The notes under the pieces: generated by a model
Seen by the model: the letters and a program-made list of their open reading frames with translations, nothing else
What the model was told of the DNA's origin: nothing
Database searches by the model: none
Part shown: in pieces, positions 6,632 through 14,900 of the stretch
Layout: every line of letters begins with the position of its first letter
Position numbering within the stretch: position 1 is the stretch's first letter
Position numbers and translations under genes: made by a program
Assembly (NCBI GenBank): GCA_043757205.1
Contig: JAYVPU010000159.1
Span: forward strand, 1 to 23,872
Length of the DNA stretch: 23,872 nucleotides
Reading direction: 5' to 3'
Source: CANCDA01 sp043757205
Lineage (GTDB): Bacteria; Pseudomonadota; Gammaproteobacteria; Burkholderiales; Burkholderiaceae_C

Positions 6632-7620
6632 CAGTCCTGCTGGATCCGAGCGGCCTTGACCACCTTGCTCCACTTGTCGATCTCGCTCTTGATGAAGGCG
6701 GCGAACTCCTCCGGCTTGTTGCCTACGGCCTCGGCGCCTTCGTTGGTCAGGGCAGCCTGCATCTCGGCAGACGCCAAGGACTTGGCGATTTCCGCGTGGA
6801 GGCGGGCGACGAGGGGCGCGGGCGTTCCCACCGGTGCCAGCAAGCCGTACCACTGCACCGACTCGTAACCCGGCAGGCCGGCCTCGGCGATGGTCGGCAC
6901 ACTCGGCAGCGCGGTGGCGCGGCGCGGGCCGGTGACGCCCAGGGCGCGCAGCGTGCCACCCTTGATGTGCGGCATGGCGGTCAGCAGGTTGGGCATGGAG
7001 AGCTGCACCTGGCCGCCCACCACGTCCACCGTGGCTGGCCCGGTGCCCTTGTACGGCACGTGGGTCATGGTGATGCCAGCCATCGAGCGGAACAGCTCCA
7101 TCGACAGGTGTGGCGAGGTGCCTGAACCAGCCGAGCTGTAGTTCAGAATGCCGGGGTTAACCTTAGCGTAGTCGATCAGTTCAGCCACTGTCTTCACCGG
7201 CAGTGAAGGGTTGACCACCAACACGTTGGAGACCGTCGCTACCAGCGACACCGGCGCAAAGTCGCGCACTGTGTCGTACGAGGTCTTCTTCGACAGCACT
7301 TGATTGAGCACGATGGCCGAAGCCGCCATCAGCAGCGTGTACCCGTCGGCTGGCGCGCGCGCCACCACGTCGATGCCCAAGGCCTGACCAGCACCGGCGC
7401 GGTTTTCCACGATGAAGGGCTGACCCATGCTCTCGGCCAGTTTTTTTGCCATCAACCGGGCAAGGATGTCGGTGCCGCCACCCGCCGAAGAAGGCACGAC
7501 GATACGCACCGGTCGCGTCGGGTAAGCCGATGTTTGTGCCTGCGCCTGTACGGAGGCGGCACTGGCCAGCAGCGCGCCAAAGACCATGCAAAAGCGCGCA
7601 AAGTGGGGAACCTTCAGCAT
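6631..7620 (-). CDS. Bug/TctC-family periplasmic solute receptor 4
   Basis: This 329-residue receptor has a signal peptide (MLKVPHFARFCMVFGALLAS, cleavage near VQAQA). The motifs are VPSSAGGGTDILARLMAKK, VENRAGAGQALGIDVVARAPADGYTLLM, YSSAGSGTSPHLSMELF, HVPYKGTGPATVDVVGGQ and a normal C-terminal helix IDKWSKVVKAARIQQD. AGAGG is well placed before the ATG. It lies 54 nt downstream of the PrpD-like gene, and this pairing of one receptor with one MmgE/PrpD enzyme suggests the receptor captures that enzyme's substrate. It differs from the other three receptors throughout, so recent tandem duplication is unlikely. GC content looks higher than in receptors 1-3. Confidence 0.93.
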   Translation of the reverse strand: MLKVPHFARFCMVFGALLASAASVQAQAQTSAYPTRPVRIVVPSSAGGGTDILARLMAKKLAESMGQPFIVENRAGAGQALGIDVVARAPADGYTLLMAASAIVLNQVLSKKTSYDTVRDFAPVSLVATVSNVLVVNPSLPVKTVAELIDYAKVNPGILNYSSAGSGTSPHLSMELFRSMAGITMTHVPYKGTGPATVDVVGGQVQLSMPNLLTAMPHIKGGTLRALGVTGPRRATALPSVPTIAEAGLPGYESVQWYGLLAPVGTPAPLVARLHAEIAKSLASAEMQAALTNEGAEAVGNKPEEFAAFIKSEIDKWSKVVKAARIQQD

Positions 7621-7660
7621 GTCTTGCCTCTTTTTGGAATGTTTTGCTGGATGACTGCGT

Positions 7661-7699
7661 CTTAACGAGTCCGCTTACCGAGTCCGCTTAACGAGTGGC
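7661..7699. repeat. Three tandem 13-bp units at the 3' end of the PrpD-like gene
   Basis: CTTAACGAGTCCG at 7661-7673, CTTACCGAGTCCG at 7674-7686 and CTTAACGAGTGGC at 7687-7699 follow one another. Because 13 is not a multiple of three, each unit shifts the reading frame, and the PrpD-like stop codon lies inside the array. Confidence 0.85.
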
Positions 7700-9075
7700 T
7701 TGGGGGGTGGCTGCAGCAGACCGCGCAGCACACGCACATCTTTGACCTTCTCAAGCTGCCAGATGGTGTCGATCAGTCGCCGCGCTTTGGCCCGGCCCAG
7801 CGTGGGGCTGAGCAGACCGAAAGCCTTGGCACCCACCTCCTCGCGCGACATCGGGTTGGTGGCGCTGCCGCGCACGGCACGGGTGTGGTGCCGCAGCGTA
7901 CGGCCGTCGCGTGTGGTGACCTCGGCAATGGCCTGCGTCGTCTTGGTCTTCGACAACGCCGAGCTGCCTGAGAGTTCAATGCGCTGACGCAGCTTGTTGA
8001 CGGCAGGATCCTTCACGCGCTTGGGGTCGTGAGAAGACTCGAAGTCAATGTCGCCGTCGATCAACATCACAGACGCCAAGTACTGCAGGTTAATGTCCGC
8101 CATCGTGCGTCCGTTGACTGTGCGCGCGCCCTGCTCATCCACCGTGATGTGCACCTTTTCCACATCTGCAGCAGTGATGCCGTGCTTGGCCATGACGTTG
8201 GCCAGTGCGTCGAGCGGTGCCTGGATGGGGTAGCCCACCGGCCAGCGCTTGATGGCCGTCTGCATGATGTCGTAACGCACACCCAGCCCCGCCACCAGTT
8301 CCTTCGGTTTGGCATAGATCTCGAAGGCATGGAAAAAGCTGCGATCCCCAGCAAACACGTCTTCCACGCCCGTGAAGCCAGCCGAAACCATGGCTGCCGC
8401 CGTCACGCCGTTGCGCGCTGGCATGCCACCGAAGTCGAAAGCCTTTTCAATATGCTCGACGTCGCGCGCCCAGCATGACAGGCCCGAGGCCTGCTGCGCC
8501 GCATAAGAGAGCAAGTGGCGCACCTGGCGGGCATTGAGGCCCGCCAGCGACCCGGCAGCAGCAGCAGCGCCGAAGGTGCCGCCGAAACTGTGGGTGGAAT
8601 GACCGGCACTTCGGAAATGCTCGATGCCCAGCGATTTGGAAGTACGTGCGCAGATGTCATAACCCAGCGCCACCGACCGCAGCAGTTGCAGGCCCGAACT
8701 GCGTTCGCGCTCGCCCATCGCCAGCGCGGCCGGCACCACGGCGCAGCCCGGGTGCACCAGCGCGAGGTAATAGGCATCGTCAGTCTCGTCGGCATGGCCC
8801 AGCATGCCGTTGGCCAGCGCCGCGTTGATCGCCGAGGTGACGATGGTCGTGCCCACCACCCCTGCCTCCGCTGTGCCGCCCTGGAGGCTTGCGAATTCGA
8901 TAGCGCGCTGTCCCGGCAGCAACGGCGCACCCGAGACCATGGCGGCCAAGGTATCGAGCAGATGGTGCTTGGCGCGTTCCTGTACTTCCGCAGGCAGTGC
9001 CCGCCGTGCGGCCCCCGCAATGTAGGTGGAGAGGTTTTGCATCAAGGGTGAAATCACTGACGTTGCCTGTTTCAT
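7675..9075 (-). CDS. MmgE/PrpD family protein (2-methylcitrate dehydratase/aconitate isomerase-like)
   Basis: This 466-residue cytoplasmic enzyme belongs to a superfamily that dehydrates, isomerises or decarboxylates tricarboxylic-type acids. Family landmarks are HHLLDTLAAMVSGAPLLPG, GMLGHADETDDAYYLALVHPG, ALGYDICAR, HSFGGTFGAAAAAGSLAGL, GGMPARNGVTAAAMV, RWPVGYPIQAPLDALANVM and DPKRVKDPAVNKLRQRI. The exact substrate cannot be told; many family members beside Bug receptors are unassigned. The ATG at 9075 has only a weak Shine-Dalgarno and overlaps, as ATGA, the stop of a 24-codon upstream ORF, so translational coupling is possible. The C-terminus (PLVKRTR) is encoded by 13-bp tandem repeats and may differ from relatives. 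Confidence 0.88.
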   Translation of the reverse strand: MKQATSVISPLMQNLSTYIAGAARRALPAEVQERAKHHLLDTLAAMVSGAPLLPGQRAIEFASLQGGTAEAGVVGTTIVTSAINAALANGMLGHADETDDAYYLALVHPGCAVVPAALAMGERERSSGLQLLRSVALGYDICARTSKSLGIEHFRSAGHSTHSFGGTFGAAAAAGSLAGLNARQVRHLLSYAAQQASGLSCWARDVEHIEKAFDFGGMPARNGVTAAAMVSAGFTGVEDVFAGDRSFFHAFEIYAKPKELVAGLGVRYDIMQTAIKRWPVGYPIQAPLDALANVMAKHGITAADVEKVHITVDEQGARTVNGRTMADINLQYLASVMLIDGDIDFESSHDPKRVKDPAVNKLRQRIELSGSSALSKTKTTQAIAEVTTRDGRTLRHHTRAVRGSATNPMSREEVGAKAFGLLSPTLGRAKARRLIDTIWQLEKVKDVRVLRGLLQPPPKPLVKRTR

Positions 9076-9146
9076 AGAGTGTCTCGGTTGATGGCTGCGT
9101 GTTCAAAAAAAATTGTGACAAGTTTTTGGAGTTGGTCGGTGTCCAT
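9072..9146 (-). pseudogene. DUF3820 5' remnant, forming a 24-codon leader ORF before the PrpD-like gene
   Basis: The ATG at 9146 begins MDTDQLQKLVT, identical to the first 11 residues of the DUF3820 protein at 6566. It then runs into unrelated sequence (IFFEHAAINRDTL) and stops at a TGA that overlaps the ATG of the PrpD-like gene. It is a truncated duplicate. Whether it is translated is unknown; the GAGG before the intact copy's ATG has changed to GCAG here. Confidence 0.7.
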
Positions 9147-9160
9147 GCTGCACTATAGTG
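9115..9160. repeat. 46-bp direct repeat, copy B
   Basis: This is the partner of 6535-6580, at 40 of 46 identical positions. It carries the start of the DUF3820 remnant and the upstream TATAGT, which here lies between the PrpD-like gene and the divergent secreted-protein gene. Similarity ends abruptly at an A-rich run on the left. Confidence 0.85.
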
Positions 9161-9198
9161 GTTGGTCAAACGCCACCCGGCATCACCGAAAGAACCCC

Positions 9199-9837
9199 AT
9201 GAAGATCCCCGCCATCAGCGCCCCTCTGGCTTTAATTTTGGTCATCGGTTTGTTTACCCCACCGTTCATGGGAACGTCCCTCGCCCAGTCACCGCCTGCT
9301 GCGGTGAGGGTTCGGGGGACGGTACTGAATGTGACACCCAGTACGCTCACCGTGAAAGACCGAAGCGGAGAAGTTGTGGAGTTGCTGCTCTCTGACAAAG
9401 TGACCGTAAACGAAGTGTTCGCCATTGCCTTGGCAGACATCAAGCCGGGCAGCTACATTGGCACAGCGGCCATGCCCCAGGCAGACGACACCCAACGCGC
9501 CATTGCCGTGAGCGTGTTTCCAGAATCAGCCCGGGGCACTGGCGACGGTCACCGCCCGTTTGATCTGCTGCCCCAAAGCACCATGACCAATGGCAGCGTC
9601 GAAAGCGTGGCAGGCATTACCGATGGGTCCACCGGCCGCACGCTTCAACTCAAATACAAAGACGGCGATAAAACCATTGTCATCCCCGCTGATGCGCCCA
9701 TCGTGAGCTCCAGACCGGCCGACCGCACCTTGCTGGTTCCCGGTGCCAGCGTGTCATTGTTTGCGCAAGTTGTGGACGGCAAGCCTACGGTGCTGCGCAT
9801 CAATGCGGGAAGGAATGGATTCGTTTTGCCGTACTAA
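9199..9837 (+). CDS. Secreted protein of unknown function, OB-like (DUF5666-type) repeats
   Basis: This 212-residue protein has a clear signal peptide (SAPLALILVIGLFTPPF, cleavage near SLAQ). Two similar beta-rich halves follow. The first runs from VRVRGTVLNVTPSTLTVKDRSGE to the conserved-looking IKPGSYIGTAAMP. The second starts at TMTNGSVESVAGITDGSTGR and continues through LQLKYKDGDKTIVIPADAP and ends VDGKPTVLRINAGRNG. The pattern recalls DUF5666 or similar OB-fold periplasmic proteins, but no function is known. The frame is open to 9079; ATG 9199, with AAAGAA upstream, gives the signal peptide and is preferred. Its TAA overlaps the toxin gene's stop on the other strand (9834-9837), so the two genes converge with no gap. 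Confidence 0.8.
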   Translation: MKIPAISAPLALILVIGLFTPPFMGTSLAQSPPAAVRVRGTVLNVTPSTLTVKDRSGEVVELLLSDKVTVNEVFAIALADIKPGSYIGTAAMPQADDTQRAIAVSVFPESARGTGDGHRPFDLLPQSTMTNGSVESVAGITDGSTGRTLQLKYKDGDKTIVIPADAPIVSSRPADRTLLVPGASVSLFAQVVDGKPTVLRINAGRNGFVLPY

Positions 9838-10229
9838 AGCTTGCACACGACTGGCGGTTGCCAGCCCAATTTGGCCGCTTTGTTGGCAAACTTTTTATCT
9901 AAAGTGGCGAACTCGTGTTGTGCGGGCGCGGCGGCCCAGAGCAATGCGTCAAACCAGTCCACACCAGCCTCTACACCCGCCAAGGCTTGCAGTACCCGGC
10001 TTTCGTGCTCAAAACGCAGGTTTTTTTGCTGCATCAAACTTTTGGCGAAAGCCACGATGTCTGTGGGGCTGGCTTCATACACCGAACCCAAAACAAAACC
10101 CATTTCAGCTAGAGCAAGCAGCGGTACGTAACAGGTGTTGCCCTCAATCAAACTCTTGGCGCGAGCTGACAGTTTGGGGTGGTCATTGAGCGCGTAGCGC
10201 AGCAAGATGTTGGTGTCAACGGTCAGCAT
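9834..10229 (-). CDS. VapC-like PIN-domain toxin ribonuclease
   Basis: This 131-residue PIN-domain nuclease has the expected acidic residues: D5 in VDTNILLRY, E42 in LAE, D94 in DWFDALL and D111 in ATLDKKF. VapC toxins cleave tRNA or rRNA and are held in check by the antitoxin encoded just upstream. Its ATG follows the antitoxin stop by three bases, which implies coupled translation. The stop overlaps that of the convergent secreted-protein gene. Catalytic residues look intact, so the toxin is probably active. The target RNA cannot be predicted. Confidence 0.88.
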   Translation of the reverse strand: MLTVDTNILLRYALNDHPKLSARAKSLIEGNTCYVPLLALAEMGFVLGSVYEASPTDIVAFAKSLMQQKNLRFEHESRVLQALAGVEAGVDWFDALLWAAAPAQHEFATLDKKFANKAAKLGWQPPVVCKL

Positions 10230-10232
10230 GTT

Positions 10233-10481
10233 TTAGCTGACCTGCTTGGCGGCGTAGCGCTGCTCCAGATATTGCCGCTTGGCCTGCGCGGCAGTGCTGG
10301 CAGCGACCGGTTTGGCCAAGTGCGACAACATGCCAAACGCCGTGCCGGGCTTGTCATTAGCGGCCTGGCGCAATTGCGGACGAATCGCATCGCACACAAA
10401 ACGCCCTATGCTGCCGCGCCCGATTTGGCTGTGCAGCATGGCGTAGAGTTCGTCGTCGATAGACAGGGTGAGTTTTTGCAT
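10233..10481 (-). CDS. Ribbon-helix-helix antitoxin partner of the PIN toxin
   Basis: This 82-residue protein begins QKLTLSIDDELYAMLHSQIG, a strand-helix pattern of RHH/CopG-type DNA-binding domains, followed by GRFVCDAIRPQL. The C-terminal half (from KPGTAFGMLSHL onward) is likely the toxin-binding tail. It is placed immediately before the PIN-domain toxin gene, as is standard for vapBC modules. It should repress its own promoter; palindromes suitable as operators lie just upstream at 10492-10519. Confidence 0.82.
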   Translation of the reverse strand: MQKLTLSIDDELYAMLHSQIGRGSIGRFVCDAIRPQLRQAANDKPGTAFGMLSHLAKPVAASTAAQAKRQYLEQRYAAKQVS

Positions 10482-10491
10482 AGGTTTTATT

Positions 10492-10519
10492 ATACGTATT
10501 AAAATTATTTACACGTAAA
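10492..10519 (-). promoter_or_regulatory. Palindromes upstream of the toxin-antitoxin operon, candidate operators
   Basis: ATACGTAT at 10492-10499 is a perfect palindrome, and TTTACACGTAAA at 10508-10519 has perfect TTTAC/GTAAA arms. Both sit within 40 bases upstream of the antitoxin start in an A/T-rich stretch. RHH antitoxins usually bind such short dyads to autoregulate. Binding is inferred. Confidence 0.5.
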
Positions 10520-10621
10520 CCGCTGACTATCCGCCACGCGCACTGTTGTGATCGTCAGAAGATCGCCAAGCCTTGCAAATTGACCGTTTACAAAAAAATT
10601 GCGCATCACACGTAAAGCAAG

Positions 10622-10627
10622 TTGACA
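10622..10627 (+). promoter_or_regulatory. Possible -35 element of the efflux operon
   Basis: TTGACA lies 44 bases before the adaptor start codon. No good -10 is seen at the ideal distance; the nearest A/T-rich candidate is around 10645-10653. The hexamer is also flanked by GCAAG and CTTGC arms (10619-10635), so it may be an operator centre. Confidence 0.3.
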
Positions 10628-10635
10628 GCTTGCCT

Positions 10636-10670
10636 GACTAACCTTGATAGAAATCATTTAAAGGCTAGTC
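10636..10670 (+). promoter_or_regulatory. Inverted repeat covering the ribosome binding site of the efflux adaptor gene
   Basis: GACTAACCTT (10636-10645) is complementary at 9 of 10 positions to AAGGCTAGTC (10661-10670), with a 15-base loop. The right arm contains the AAGG Shine-Dalgarno and abuts the GTG start at 10671. In mRNA it could hide the ribosome binding site; in DNA it could be a regulator-binding dyad. Confidence 0.45.
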
Positions 10671-11870
10671 GTGACTATTTTTAAAGCCCCTCGCCAAGCT
10701 TGGCTTCTGGTCGTTATTTTTGCTGGCTTGTCAGTCGGTGCTAGTTTCTACATACATTCTCCAGACCCAATGGAGAGCAAGCAAAGCAATCTTATGTCAC
10801 CCGACATGGGCAAAGTCGCTGCGGACACCTTGAAGGTTTCGCAAGAACAAGCCAAAAATCTCAATCCAGGTTCGGTTGTGTTGCAACGCTTTGTTAGTCA
10901 GCGGGAAGCGATTGGAACGATTGACTTCAATCAAGACAAAACGGTTCAGGTGTTTTCGACTTATCAAGGACGAATCGCGACGGTTCTGGTCAAAGCTGGC
11001 GACGATGTTAAAGCCGGTCAAACGATCTACACCGTTAGCGTACCCGAACTAGTGCAGGCTGGTAGCAGTCTGATCAGTACGGCGGGCGTGTTGCACACGG
11101 CTAATGAAACACTGCGCCGCGCCAAAGAACTGGCAACACTCGGCAGCATCCCTCAAAAAGAACTCGATCAAAACCTGTCGGATCAACAAACTGCTGAGGC
11201 CAATTACAAGGCTGCGCGTAAGGCCATGAGCTTATTCGGCTTGAGTGAGGTCGATATCAATCAAGTCGAGAAAGATAAAAAACCGACGGCCGAAATGCCA
11301 ATTCGCAGCCCGTTGGAAGGGCGTGTCACGGCACGCAGTGCGGCTCTAGGGGCTTTGGTTCAACCCGGGGTCGCTCCCGCGCCTGTGACGGTGTCTGACA
11401 TGCGGCAACTCTGGGTAGTGGCCAGCGTTCCTGAATCCGAGCTGGCCAACTACCGGCTCGGTCAAACGCTCGCGGTCGCCGTGCCCGCTTACCCCGATCG
11501 GCGGTTTACCGGCAACATTAGCTACATAGGTGATACGGTTGATCCCGCCACGCATCGGCTGATTTTGCGCGGAGACCTGAAAAATGTCGATCATCTGTTG
11601 CGCCCGCAAATGCTGGCTAATTTCAGCATTGACTTGGGCGCACCCGTGACGTCATTGGCTGTGCCCGTCAAGGCATTGGCCAGAGAGAGCGATGGCAGCT
11701 ATCTCGCCTGGGTAACAACCGATAGCCTGACGTTCATGCGTCGCTCGGTCAAGGTTGGTGCGACGCAAGACGGCATGGTACAGGTGACTGCGGGTCTGAA
11801 GGCAGGTGAAGTGATCGCCCGTGAGAACGCCTTGTTTCTGAGCAATCTCTACAACACCTCAACGCAGTAA
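10671..11870 (+). CDS. RND efflux periplasmic adaptor (membrane fusion protein)
   Basis: This 399-residue CusB/CzcB-like adaptor links an inner-membrane RND pump to its outer-membrane channel. An N-terminal hydrophobic anchor/signal (WLLVVIFAGLSVGASFYI) is followed by the lipoyl half-motif GRIATVLVKAGDDVKAGQTIYTV. Next come an alpha-helical hairpin at about 125-190, the second lipoyl half IRSPLEGRVTARSAALGALVQ, a beta-barrel with LWVVASVPESELANYRLGQ, and the membrane-proximal domain ending VTAGLKAGEVIARENALFL. Three Met residues (34, 42, 46) in the mature N-terminal tail could bind soft metal, but this is speculation. The start is GTG, with AAAGG upstream inside an inverted repeat. It is the first gene of the efflux operon, 45 nt before the pump. 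Confidence 0.9.
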   Translation: MTIFKAPRQAWLLVVIFAGLSVGASFYIHSPDPMESKQSNLMSPDMGKVAADTLKVSQEQAKNLNPGSVVLQRFVSQREAIGTIDFNQDKTVQVFSTYQGRIATVLVKAGDDVKAGQTIYTVSVPELVQAGSSLISTAGVLHTANETLRRAKELATLGSIPQKELDQNLSDQQTAEANYKAARKAMSLFGLSEVDINQVEKDKKPTAEMPIRSPLEGRVTARSAALGALVQPGVAPAPVTVSDMRQLWVVASVPESELANYRLGQTLAVAVPAYPDRRFTGNISYIGDTVDPATHRLILRGDLKNVDHLLRPQMLANFSIDLGAPVTSLAVPVKALARESDGSYLAWVTTDSLTFMRRSVKVGATQDGMVQVTAGLKAGEVIARENALFLSNLYNTSTQ

Positions 11871-11915
11871 TGCTTTACTCGTTTTCCTTGCGAATGACCG
11901 AATTAGGGCACTATT

Positions 11916-14900
11916 TTGTTTAGATCTTTACTATCTTTTGTCCTTACGCGCCGCCCCATTACCCTGCTGGGCTTGCTAGTTTTCATGGCAATAGGCGTGT
12001 TTGCTTTTTTGAAGCTCAATGTCGAGGCCTATCCCAACCCGGCACCGGTGATTCTGGAAATCACGGCTCAAGCGCCAGGCTTGTCTGCCGAAGAAATGGA
12101 GCGTTACTACACTCGTCAAATTGAAATTGGCTTGGCCACCACGCCCGGTGTTGACAACATCCGATCCACCTCGTTCTATGGCCTGTCCTTTGTACGTGTC
12201 ACCTTCAAGTACGGGGCGGACTATTTTTTTGCCTTGACCCAGGTGGCCAACAATCTGGCGGCTAACGTCAACCTGCCCAATGGCGTACAGCCCCAAATTC
12301 AGGCTTCCAGTTTGGTCGGTGAAATTTTGCGCTACCAAGTCAAAGGCCCATCGACTTATAGCTTGAGCGCATTGCGCTCCATTCAGGACTGGGTGATACA
12401 GCGGCGCTTGTTGACCGTACCCGGTGTAGCCCAGGTGGTGACCTGGGGCGGCACCACCAAGGAATACCACGTGGAGGCTGATCCCAAAAAACTGGAGTCT
12501 TATGGCGTGAGTCTGCAGCAATTGTTGACTGCCGTTGGCAATGCCAATGTGAACGTCGGTGGACGATCGGTCAGCGTGGGCGACCAGTCGGTCAACATCC
12601 GTGGTTTAGGACTGATTCAAAGCCAAAAAGACATCGCGAATATCGTCATATCGCAGCAAAACGGATTGCCGGTGCAGGTCAAAGATGTCGCCGACATCAG
12701 CGAAGGCACCATGCCGCGTCTGGGCGAAGCCGGCCGCGATGAACAAAAAGATGTGGTGACCGGTATCGTCATCATGAACCGTACTCAGCAGACCAATCAG
12801 GTGCTCGAACGCGTCAAGGAAGCGGTTTCAAAAATCAACTCCGATGGGTCATTGCCGCCAGGTGTGACCATGGAGCCCTACTATGACCGTGCCAACTTGG
12901 TGAATGTGACAACGCATACGGTCATCCACAACCTGATCTTTGGCTGCCTCCTGGTGTTTTTGATCCAGTGGATTTTCTTGGGCGATGTGCGCAGCGCCTT
13001 GATTGTCAGCATCAACATTCCCTTCGCTCTGTTCTTCAGCATCATCATGTTGTTGCTTACGGGCGAGTCGGCCAATCTTCTGTCTTTGGGGGCTGTGGAT
13101 TTCGGCATCATTGTCGATTCAGCCGTGATTTTGGTAGAGAACATTTTCCGCAACTTCCAACGTCCAATGGGCGAGCGTATTCAGGCCTTACGCACCATGG
13201 CCACCGGTCCGGGTGCCACCTTAACTGACCCCGCCATGGGTTGGACAACCCGTTTACGAACCATCTTCATGAGTGCCATTCAAGTGGACAACTCGGTTTT
13301 GTTCTCTACCTTTATCACCATTGCTGCATTTACACCTCTGTTCACCATGACCGGCGTTGAAGGTCAGATTTTTGGCCCCATGGCTCGCACCTACGGTTAT
13401 GCCTTGGGTGGTGCCTTGTTTGCCACCTTCACCATCACGCCAGCGATTGCCAGTTACTTGCTGCCGCGCAAAATGCAAGAGCATGAAACTATTTTTGTGA
13501 GGCTCATTCTCAAGGCGTACTTGCCTATGTTGAAGTGGGTTTTAGCGCATACCCGCATCACCATCATTCTGGGCATGATGTTCCTGGCTCTCGGAGGATT
13601 TTTGCTTACCCGCATGGGTAGCGAGTTTTTACCCGTACTTGAAGAAGGTAACCTATGGGTGAGAGCTTCCATGCCACCCACCATTTCGCTGGAAGCGGGC
13701 ACCGAGAAAGTGCACCGCATGCGAGAAATTATCAAAAGCTATCCAGAGATCATTACCGTGGTCTCCCAGCACGGACGCCCTGATGACGGTAGCGACGCTT
13801 CGGGTTTTAACAATGTTGAGCTGTTTGCGCCGCTAAAACCCTTTGAAGAGTGGACCAAAGAGATGAACAAGGAGCGCTTAGTAGAGGAGTTGCAAGCAAA
13901 ATTTGCAACCGAATTTCCGGGAGTCAATTTCAATTTCTCGCAATATATCCAGGACAACGTGCAGGAAGGTTTGTCGGGTGTAAAAGGAGAAAATTCGGTC
14001 AAGATCATCGGCCCCGATCTGGCCGTTTTAGAAGATCTGGCGGCCAAAGCCATGGCGACCATGGCCAAAGTTCCTGGTGTTGCCGACTTGGGTGTCTTCA
14101 ATACCCTGGGGCAGCCTAATCTCAATATTCAAATTGATCGCGAAAAGGCTGCGCGCTATGGATTGAATACTGGCGATGTCACAGCGGTGGTGCAAGCGGC
14201 TTTGGGTGGCTCTCAGGCCACGACGGTGTGGGAGGGGGATCGCCAATATGCTTTGTCGGTTCGTCTCCGTCAAAAAGATCGAGGGAGTCTGGAGGCGATT
14301 AAAAATCTGCGGATCGCCTACGTCACCTCTACCTCAGGAGGCAGTTCGTATGTCCCATTGACCGATATTGCAACCGTGACCATGCAAACTGGCGCGACCT
14401 ACATTTACCACGAGAGCAACGAGCGCTTTATCCCCATCAAGTTCAGTGCGCGCGGGCGTGATCTGGGTAGCACTGTTGCTGAGGTGCAGAAAAAAATTGC
14501 CAGTGAAATCACTCTGCCCAACGGCTACCGTGTGATTTATGCCGGCCAGTTTGAGGAATTGCAACAAGCCAAGAAGCGCATGTCAATTGCCGTTCCCATC
14601 GCGGTTGCGCTTATCCTGATATTGCTGTATGCCCTGTTCAGCAACTTTGTTTACAGTTGGCTCACGCTAGCGGCGGTACCGTTCACAGTGACGGGCGGTG
14701 TGATCGCGTTGTACCTTTCGGGTCAAGTCATTAGTATTTCCGCCATCATCGGTTTCATCTCGTTGCTAGGGGTTTCGGTGATGGATGGCATTTTGATTCT
14801 GGGTTACTTTAAAGAGCTCAAGCTCAGCGGCCTGGACGACACCGCCTCCATCAGTCAAGCCTACGAGCACCGGATGCGCCCGCTTCTGATGACGGCCTTG

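Noticed and set aside
6604..7699. The tandem 13- and 14-bp repeats considered as a CRISPR or iteron array.
   Set aside because: There are only two or three units, with no spacers and no replication gene. Simple slippage duplications fit better.
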